From assembly GCA_943704525.1 (NCBI GenBank), contig CALSCQ010003182.1, positions 1 through 14,248 on the forward strand: a stretch of DNA of 14,248 nt. The letters run 5' to 3'. The translations under genes were made by a program, and so were the position numbers. The notes under the pieces are model-generated. The model had not been told where the DNA came from. It ran no database searches and saw only the letters and a list, made by a program, of their open reading frames with translations. The first letter of the stretch is position 1; the number at the start of each line of letters is the position of its first letter. Shown here in pieces: positions 8,512 through 14,248 of the stretch. Source of the DNA: Pigoraptor vietnamica. Lineage: Eukaryota > Opisthokonta > Filasterea.

Positions 8512-8550
8512 GGAGAGAGAAAAGAGAGGAAGAAAGGGCGAAACTTATAC
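8512..8550 (-). promoter_or_regulatory. OAT core promoter: TATA-like box, pyrimidine tract and shared TCTCTTTTC motif
   Basis: On the - strand, GTATAAG (8550-8544) precedes a 27-base pure pyrimidine tract (8538-8512). The tract contains TCTCTTTTC (8527-8519), whose first base is 40 bases before the ATG. A start of transcription about 30 bases after the TATA-like box would fall inside the tract, giving a short, pyrimidine-rich 5' UTR. The same nonamer precedes UTP11 and the glycosyltransferase gene. Confidence 0.5.
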
Positions 8551-9082
8551 GTCGCTTATTAACCGGGCTCGGAGGCCTCGCGGGGAGTGGGCGAGAACTG
8601 CTTGATGTGCGTCTTGGCTGCTTTTGGAACAGTCGAGTGCGATGCGTGGACCATAACTATGGAGGAGAGAGGGACAGGCGGAGGAAGCGAGCGTTCCGTT
8701 GCTTGTTGCGACGACTTGCGTGCGACGGTTGAAGAGTTTGAATGGGAAAACAGCGAGGGCGAAGGGTGCCGGCGTTTTGCAAGCTGTGGTCGGTTGGGTC
8801 ACACACGCCATGTGCGAGTCTACTAAATATTGCGCAACTTCACGAAGTCGTCGTCGTCTTACATTTCATCGCATTATGTATCGGAATAGATACACACACA
8901 ATTTCTACTAAACATACCATTGGTAACGATGGAGGGGCTTTGGGGAATGACATTGTCCAATGAAAATGCATCCTTGATCTCGGAATACTTCCGTTACGCT
9001 CCATGTCGTTACTTCACACGTGCGCACTCCGGCAACGGAAAGAAGTGGCGATGCGCATAACAAAAACGGTGCGAAAATCCTT

Positions 9083-9091
9083 TCTCTTTTC
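9083..9091 (+). promoter_or_regulatory. shared TCTCTTTTC motif upstream of UTP11
   Basis: The nonamer TCTCTTTTC begins 35 bases before the UTP11 ATG, within a short pyrimidine-rich run. Position and sequence match those before OAT and the glycosyltransferase. No obvious TATA box lies just upstream. It may be an initiator or a 5' UTR element. Confidence 0.45.
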
Positions 9092-9117
9092 GGCGTTCCG
9101 CTCCTTTTATTGAGAGA

Positions 9118-10257
9118 ATGTCGAGCGCGTACAAGAATGCGGCCAAGGCGCACCGCCGCACCCACAAGGAGCGGTCGCAGCCGGCGGCGCGCGCGCGATT
9201 TGGCCTTCTCGAGAAACACAAGGACTATGTTTTGCGGTGGGCTCACGCGCCCTTGCCGTCGTTGCTATCCCTCTCACGCACACTGTCTCCGCCACTTTTT
9301 CCCCTACCTCCAAGTTGTGCACGATCGTCACCAGCGCACTTTATTTTAATGGTCGCGCCAACATTCGTGTGCGGAGCTATGTCTCACAGCCGATACTTTT
9401 CGCCCACAGTGCGCGCGACTTTCACTCCAAGGAGCGCCGTCTGAAGGCGCTGAAGCAGAAGGCGGCCTTTCGCAATCCGGACGAATTCTATTTCAAGATG
9501 GTCAAATCGAAGACGGATCAGGGCGTCCACGTGCTCGGCAAGGACGAGTCGCTCACGGCCGACATGCTCAAGGTGTTCAAGACGCAGGACATCGGGTATC
9601 TCAACTACAAGCTCTCGACGGAGCGCAAAAAGATCGAAAAGCTGCAGTCGAACCTCCACCTCATCGGCCAAACTCCCGCGGCCGGAGATGCGGACGCAGA
9701 CTCCGACGGCGAGGGTGCGGGCGGCGCGGCCCCAGCACAGCGGCCGACGCACACGGTGTTTGTGGACACCGAAGAAGAGGCGAAGACGTTCGATCCGGCC
9801 ACATACCTCGACACGCTCCCCGAACTCGTCGATCGCAAGTTCAACCGCCCCCGCATCGAGACGCTTCGTACGCAAAAGGTACGTTCGCTGTCCACTTTAG
9901 AGTGTTTCAGTGGGAATGTGGTGATGTTATTGTTTATTTTCTTGGGTACCCGAACCCAAGAGAGAAAGCGCCTTTGCCGTCAAAGCGCCTTTGCTGTCAC
10001 TCGTTTCTGATTTCTCGGAATGCGCGCAGGCCGTCGAGCCAAAGAGCGACCGACAGCTGAAGAAGGTGGAGCGCCAGCGCGTGGCCAAGTACCGAGAGCT
10101 CGGCGAGCGCATCGACCGAGAGGAGAAGATGTCTAAAGTGCGCGGCCACATGGAGCTCCAGAAACAGCTGATGGGGAAGGGCAAGCGCAGCAAGGTCCGC
10201 GACGGTGACAAGACGTCCGCGCCCGTGTACAAATGGGCGCCGGACCGCAAAAAGTGA
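9118..10257 (+). CDS. UTP11: UTP11, U3 snoRNP/small-subunit processome protein, 3 exons
   Basis: Exons 9118-9236, 9410-9878 and 10030-10257 join at phases 2 and 0 to 816 nt, 271 residues; the human protein is about 253. UTP11 is a nucleolar component of the U3 snoRNA-containing processome needed for 18S rRNA maturation. Family marks appear in order: KAAKxxxRxHxERSQP-like N-terminus (KNAAKAHRRTHKERSQP), GLLEKHKDYVLRARDF across the first junction, NPDEFYFKM at ~62-70, TQDIGYLNYK at ~98-107, ELVDRKFNRPRIETL at ~178-192, and a basic C-terminus ending YKWAPDRKK. The extra length is an Asp/Gly/Ala-rich insert at ~127-153, where related proteins have a short loop. Donor GTACGT of intron 2 is the only GT donor here lacking G at +3. 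Confidence 0.95.
9965..9998. repeat. 17-bp tandem duplication in UTP11 intron 2
   Basis: The 17-mer at 9965-9981 (AAAGCGCCTTTGCCGTC) is followed directly by a copy at 9982-9998 that differs by one C-to-T change. It lies 31 bases before the 3' splice site, close to where a branch point would be expected (CTGAT just after it). It looks like a recent slippage duplication. Confidence 0.9.
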
Positions 10258-10619
10258 GGAGACGCGCGCCGGGGCGTGTAGGCGCTTAATTCACCCTGAA
10301 GTGAGGAGATGCGCTGGCGTGTCCACACGGACACGACGGGTCGAGGGTAGCGGAGTATCGCGCGAGGCTGAGAGACTCTCTAACATGCCACGGCGTTGCT
10401 CTCTTCGAGTCGACCTTCCTCGACACGTGCGAACGCGGCGACGACTGCGGGTGACGACAGGACACCGCTGTATCGGTTATAAACGAACGGGGAAAACAAC
10501 ACGAGGCGAGTGTGTGTGTGTCCGCATTGTAGTTCTTTATGGCCATCGAGCGCTTGCGTCGCGGAACAACTGCGTGCATGCCTCTTCGCATGTGTGAGGG
10601 CAGTCTTATCGCCAGCCGG
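10258..10619. other. intergenic spacer between convergent UTP11 and glycosyltransferase genes
   Basis: These 362 bases hold the 3' UTRs of both neighbours. I see GTGTGTGT near 10511-10520 and TTATAAACG near 10477, but no open frame with coding character, no RNA gene and no clear polyadenylation signal. Confidence 0.5.
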
Positions 10620-12474
10620 TTATGTCGCGTCATCCTCGCCTTGACGCCACGCCTTCCGCGTCTCCCACGCCGCCATCGTCTGGACATAGAAGTCGCGGAA
10701 TTCCGTGAAGTTGTGTCCGCTGGACTCTGCCATCTTCCGCAGCCACGAACTCTTCGGCGGCGTATCGACGGTGAGATTCTTCGGGAGCTTCCAGTCCGGA
10801 CTCGTCGCCCGCGACTCGTACTTCGGCAGGTACTCCTCCCACGATTTTGCCTTGAAGTGCACGATCGACGCAACGTCCTTCTTCGCCGTGAGCGTGCCGG
10901 AGACGTCGCGCGTCTGTGCCTCGTGCACGTAGACCATGTCGTCGCGAATTGACTTCGGGCGCACGAGCGACTTGCTGTTGGCTTCCCACGGCTCGTCGCC
11001 GTGCGTTACATAGATGAGAGGGGGCGCTTCTGGCCGTCGGCGGATAAAATTGCCGCCGCCGAGCACGAGGCTGGGGAGCAGGACGGCCCCGTACGTCGGC
11101 AAAACGCTCTCTATGAGCTTGCGCATGTTGCCAGCGCGGCGCGGGTAGAGGTACTCGTCGGTGTCGATGTGGATGTACCACTCACAACGGTGAATGGCGA
11201 GGCGGCGCGTGTAGAATGTTGCCGACGGCTGGCTCTTCCGCCAGGGCCACATGACGACCTCGACGTCGCCCCCCGTCTGGACGTGCGGCGCGAGCGGGAC
11301 CGTGCTGTTGTTGTCGAGGACGACGAAATGGTAGACGCCGATTGCCCGATGGTATTCGAGCCAATCCGGGAATTCGAGAGGGCGGTTGCGCGTCTGCGAA
11401 CGACATGGGGGTGGTGGGATCATATAGACTCTCGTCAGCAGCCAACGCCACGCATATATATGACCTTGCACGCGCAATGTGCGGCACACGCACGCACACA
11501 CCGACACAACGTCACACACAACAACCAACACACACGTAAGCGCACGTACACACCATCGTCATCACGCAGAGCCGGTGTAAGGGGCGTGCAGTGCCTCCTC
11601 GCCGGTGGTGTTCAAAATGCACGGCGGTTGTCCGAAAGAGCGTGCCGTTCCGCATCCGGAGCGTGTAGTAGGCGCCGGCAGGGACCTGCGGGCCGCCACT
11701 CGTGCCCGCCGGCGATGGCAGGGCGCACTCCGCGACCGCCATGTGGTCACGGTACGGCCGGTATGTGTGGCTCTCGATCAACCGCATGAGGCGAAGGGGC
11801 TGCACCGACAGGGGGCTCTCGGGCTGGAAGTACACGCAGCCTGCGACGTCCGAAATTCGAACCGCGCCGCCCACAAGCAGAAACAACGACGTCGCAGAGT
11901 TGCCGGGCATGTACGCATACACGACGACGTCTTCACTCCATGGCACTCCCCCGACGGGAATGCGTGGAAAATCGGGCGCGAACGGGAGCGGTTTTGCCCC
12001 TTCGGGGTCGGACTCTGCCCCGCGCTTGCGCTCGCGGTGCGGTCGCTCCGCCTTCTGACGCCGAATATGCGAATCTTCGCCGCCGCCGCCGCCGCCCCGT
12101 TCAGGCGCATGCGCGACAACCGCACCGCCATCGCGCACTGCGGCCTCGCCCGCATTAGGTACTGACACTGGTGCGGCTGCGGGCGCCCGCGGCGGAAGAC
12201 CGTGTGCGGGCGCCTCAACGCCGAGATGCCGGAGCGGCGCTGCATCAGCCGGCTTCCACTCGCGACTTGGCACTTCGTCATACCGAACCGCATCTCCATC
12301 CGCCGCACTCATGTGCTCACTAACGTGAGAGCGTCCCCACCCGCTGTCGTTTTGTAACTCACCGCCGACCCCTGAACTGTTCTGCAAAACCGAAAGCGCC
12401 ACCAACGCCGCTGCCATTGTTACACTCAGGAAGGCGGCGGCCGTGAGCCATATTCGTCCCGGTCGCAAGCGCAT
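10620..12474 (-). CDS. GT92-like (DUF23) type II membrane glycosyltransferase, 2 exons
   Basis: Exons 12474-11554 and 11393-10620 join at phase 0 to 1695 nt, 564 residues. Residues 1-8 are basic and ~9-30 a hydrophobic signal anchor, as in Golgi type II enzymes. Residues ~31-172 form a low-complexity stem (Ala/Pro/Arg/His, Gly6 at 127-132). The catalytic domain spans the junction: LCVMTM joins TRNRPLEF, then WLEYHRAIGVYHFVVLDN at 318-335 (nucleotide-sugar fold), the DTDE metal-binding motif at 384-387, and a conserved His-rich end (IVHFKAKSW). Sequons NGT, NNST, NLT and NFT suit a lumenal domain. GT92 members include plant pectin galactan and animal N-glycan core galactosyltransferases, but donor and acceptor cannot be told here. 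The broader GT2-like (Glyco_tranf_2_4) family is the alternative name. Intron 11553-11394 uses donor GTGTGT and acceptor CGCAG. Confidence 0.85.
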
Positions 12475-12497
12475 GACACTCTTCGCGAGCGCCGCGC

Positions 12498-12506
12498 GAA
12501 AAGAGA
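12498..12506 (-). promoter_or_regulatory. shared TCTCTTTTC motif upstream of the glycosyltransferase
   Basis: Read on the - strand, TCTCTTTTC begins 32 bases before the ATG at 12474. It is the third copy of the same nonamer at nearly the same distance from a start codon in this window. Confidence 0.45.
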
Positions 12507-12746
12507 GAATTGCGGTCTAAAAGTCGAACGAGCTGGAGCTGGGCCCGGCGGCGTCGGCACACCGGCGCCGGCTGCTGTAACAGATGCCCGAAACCGTCGG
12601 CTGCCGTGAGGTCGCGTCAATGCAAAACCGGGTATCGCATCGCGCAGTTGGCGCAGCGCTAAGACGTCGCGGTGTCGTTACGTGCCCAAAAAAAAAGAGC
12701 GTAAAACAAACCGTGGAAGCACGCGGGGGACCAGACATCCTATTTT

Positions 12747-12792
12747 AATTTACCCCCAGGGGTGTTTAAATTACCCCTCGAGTGGGGAAATT
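12747..12792. promoter_or_regulatory. cluster of AAWTTACCCC-type direct and inverted repeats
   Basis: AATTTACCCC (12747-12756) and AAATTACCCC (12768-12777) are direct repeats 21 bp apart. GGGGAAATT (12784-12792) is an inverted copy, so 12769-12792 forms a dyad with 9-bp arms (8 of 9 paired) around TCGAGT. The first copy is also followed by GGGGT, giving ACCCC-CA-GGGGT. The cluster is 33 bases past the LETMD1 stop and about 275 bases before the glycosyltransferase ATG. It may be operator-like protein sites or a 3' UTR hairpin. Confidence 0.5.
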
Positions 12793-12824
12793 GACTGATT
12801 TTCGCTGACTTTCAGTTTACTTGC

Positions 12825-13760
12825 TCAAGCGCCGCGCGCCTTTGTGTCCGGCTTGCCCTGCCCGCGCGCTGCGCCGAGGGCAGCCACGTGCATAAGAAAC
12901 GACGCGATTGAACGTCCTTTGGCGGCGGCCGTTGCTGATCGCGACAACTCCGCCCACTCGTTGAGATCCCCCTGTGTCTTGCGGGCGTCCGCATGGTTCC
13001 ACGAGGGAAGTCCACGCCGGTGTGCGGCCACTCGCAGTGCATCGTTGGTCAGGGACGCGATGCCCTCCTTCAACAACATCAGATCGTCAAAGCCAATCTC
13101 CGTGGCCTCCGAGTGCACGCGACGACGGACAAGGAAGGGAATGGGGAGCGTCGACTGCAGCGCGAGCGACGAGAGCGACAGCAAGTGCCCAAGGGGGAGG
13201 TTCTTGAGGTCCAGCGCGTCCATGAAGAGCGGCTGGAGTGCGAGATAGTCCTCCGCGGATGGGTTGTGGCCCGCCGCCACGGTATCGAGCACCTGCAGTG
13301 AAGTGTCGGCGGCGTTACACGAGAAGTAACAAGGCGAGAGCGAGAAACGGAACAACATGTGCGCAAGGAGAGTGCGAGTACGTGCGACGTTTGTCAATTT
13401 TGGTCCGACAGGCGGGCCGTCTGGAGTCTTCACATCGCGCAACAAGTGTCGCGGCGATGTTGGAGGCACATAGACAATGCAAAAGGCACACGTGTGTCAA
13501 GAACGTGTGCCCATTCGCAGCCGCCACGCGCCTTTTTGAGCCCCGCGTGGTCCTTGGCGACGGTTGCGTAGTCTCGGCGCAAGAATTCGACCACCTTATT
13601 CGCCGCGGCAACTTTCGCGTCGTAATCCATTGATGCAAAGCGCTCCTTCTGCTCAGCCGACCAAAACTGCTTCGACAGGAGCTGCTTGGGGAAAAAGTGG
13701 CCGAGGACGGGCGAGAGGTAGCCTGCGCGTGCATGTAGGTGTGTGTGTGTGTGTGTGTGT

Positions 13761-13856
<96 letters not shown>

Positions 13857-14070
13857 GTGTGTGTGCGTGTGTGTCAGTAAGAGTGTCATGGCATGAACGA
13901 TAGGCAGAGTTGCCGCCAATTCGAACGTGCGAGCGCGTGGAAGGAAGCATTGCATCGCCACGCGCGCACCTATCGTGGGCACCCAGAAGAAGAGCACGAG
14001 GGGAAGCGTCTTGCGGACGTCACGCGGCGTCTCCCACAGGTGAATGAGCTCCTCTCGGGTGAGCTTTGTG
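12825..14070 (-). CDS. LETMD1: LETMD1-like LETM1-domain mitochondrial protein (5' end outside window)
   Basis: Three coding exons are visible: 14070-13970, 13722-13532 and 13292-12825, giving 252 complete residues and a TGA stop. The first opens at phase 2 with TKLTREELIHLWETPRDVRK, followed by a Pro-containing transmembrane segment (TLPLVLFFWVPTIGYLSPVLG). FPKQLLSKQFW comes next, then the soluble LETM1 ribosome-binding-like helical domain (LALQPLFM, LPLGHLLSLSSLAL, RRRV, LRVAAHRRGLPSW, LNEWAELS). Order and spacing resemble vertebrate LETMD1 more than LETM1: the protein stops about 30 residues after this domain, with no C-terminal coiled coil or EF hand. The family sits in the inner mitochondrial membrane; LETM1 acts in K+/Ca2+-proton exchange, and LETMD1 in mitochondrial organisation. 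The upstream intron runs from 14071 past the window end. The exon 13722-13532 donor is GC rather than GT. Confidence 0.85.
13293..13531 (-). other. probable GC-AG intron in the LETMD1-like gene
   Basis: The acceptor CACTGCAG before 13292 requires phase 0. The only donor at phase 0 that leaves a family-like length is AAAAAG|GCGCGTGG at 13531, which equals the window's common GTGCGTGG donor except for C at +2. Joining gives GLKKVLDTVAAGHNP, within about two residues of the spacing I recall in LETMD1. GT donors nearby are at the wrong phase (CGC|GTGGCG), or weak and add about 14 residues (CGT|GTGCCT). Confidence 0.6.
13739..13875. repeat. long (GT)n microsatellite inside a LETMD1-like intron
   Basis: About 137 bases of GT repeat, with GG interruptions near 13760 and 13808 and a few GC substitutions at the right end. 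It lies wholly inside intron 13969-13723. On the transcribed strand it reads (CA)n and ends just before the CACGCGCAG acceptor. Confidence 0.95.
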
Positions 14071-14131
14071 CTGCGACGGCAGATTTAAACGCAGACAGTG
14101 AGCACACGAGAGGCGCCCAATCGCACTCTAC

Positions 14132-14132
<1 letters not shown>

Positions 14133-14164
<32 letters not shown>

Positions 14165-14207
14165 GCACACACACACACACACTCACTCACACACACACTC
14201 TCACTCA

Positions 14208-14248
<41 letters not shown>
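14133..14248. repeat. (CA)n-rich tract at the right edge of the window
   Basis: From 14133 to the last base the + strand is almost purely CA/CACT repeats, with one GCGC interruption near 14163 and TCACTCAC units around 14183-14210. The tract is cut by the window end. It lies in the intron upstream of the first visible LETMD1 exon, where the transcript reads (TG)n, complementary to the (CA)n of the next intron. Confidence 0.95.

Larger units (their letters stand above)
8488..9117. other. divergent intergenic region between OAT and UTP11
   Basis: These 630 bases must contain the promoters of both flanking genes. The OAT side holds a TATA-like element and pyrimidine tract, and the UTP11 side holds a pyrimidine tract (both listed separately). 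CCAAT lies at about 8958-8962. Short open frames occur on both strands, but none shows a recognisable domain or consistent codon use. I see no tRNA or other structured RNA. Confidence 0.55.
12475..12824. other. intergenic region between the LETMD1-like 3' end and the glycosyltransferase start
   Basis: These 350 bases should contain the LETMD1 3' UTR and the glycosyltransferase promoter, both on the - strand. The region holds the TCTCTTTTC motif near the start codon and the AAWTTACCCC dyads near the LETMD1 end, listed separately. No gene is visible. Confidence 0.55.

Noticed and set aside
13315-13950. - strand frame containing long Thr-His repeats
   Set aside because: The Thr-His stretch is the intronic (CA)n read through. 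Conserved LETMD1 residues require that this part be spliced out.
13739-14248. Repeat arrays considered as CRISPR, telomere or satellite
   Set aside because: They are dinucleotide microsatellites with no spacer-repeat structure and no telomeric hexamers or heptamers, and they lie in introns.

Overview
The window is nuclear DNA from a G+C-rich, intron-bearing, gene-dense eukaryote, probably a unicellular one. Genes lie 220-630 bases apart, introns are 85-320 bases long, and almost every splice site has the form GTG...CAG. A Sla2/HIP1-type endocytic adaptor with ANTH and I/LWEQ domains points to the amorphean side of the tree (amoebozoans, opisthokonts and relatives), but the species cannot be named from sequence alone. 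Both ends of the window are simple repeats: (AG)24 on the left and a (CA)-rich tract on the right.

Layout from left to right. A probable 3' end of an unidentified + strand gene (to 141) faces a 13-exon Sla2/HIP1 gene on the - strand (386-5094). A 484-base divergent promoter separates that gene from a + strand PH-domain protein of 4 exons (5579-6916). This converges on a single-exon mitochondrial ornithine aminotransferase on the - strand (7138-8487). A second divergent spacer leads to UTP11, a small-subunit processome protein, on the + strand (9118-10257, 3 exons). UTP11 converges on a two-exon, type II membrane GT92-like glycosyltransferase on the - strand (10620-12474). The right end holds the last three coding exons of a LETMD1-like LETM1-domain protein of mitochondria, also on the - strand (12825-14070), whose 5' part lies outside the window.

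The genes are mostly housekeeping and do not form one pathway. The only neighbours with a plausible functional link are the ANTH adaptor and the PH protein, both potential phosphoinositide binders that share an intergenic promoter.

The most notable signals concern splicing and gene control. The first Sla2 intron appears to be an AT-AC, U12-type intron that restores the ANTH domain exactly. A LETMD1 intron appears to be GC-AG. A 101-base LETMD1 exon sits between complementary (TG)n and (CA)n tracts. Two adjacent 75-base coiled-coil exons look duplicated. An identical nonamer, TCTCTTTTC, precedes three start codons by 32-40 bases. A cluster of AAWTTACCCC-type dyads lies upstream of the glycosyltransferase. 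Exon models were built by hand from splice consensus, reading phase and remembered family alignments.
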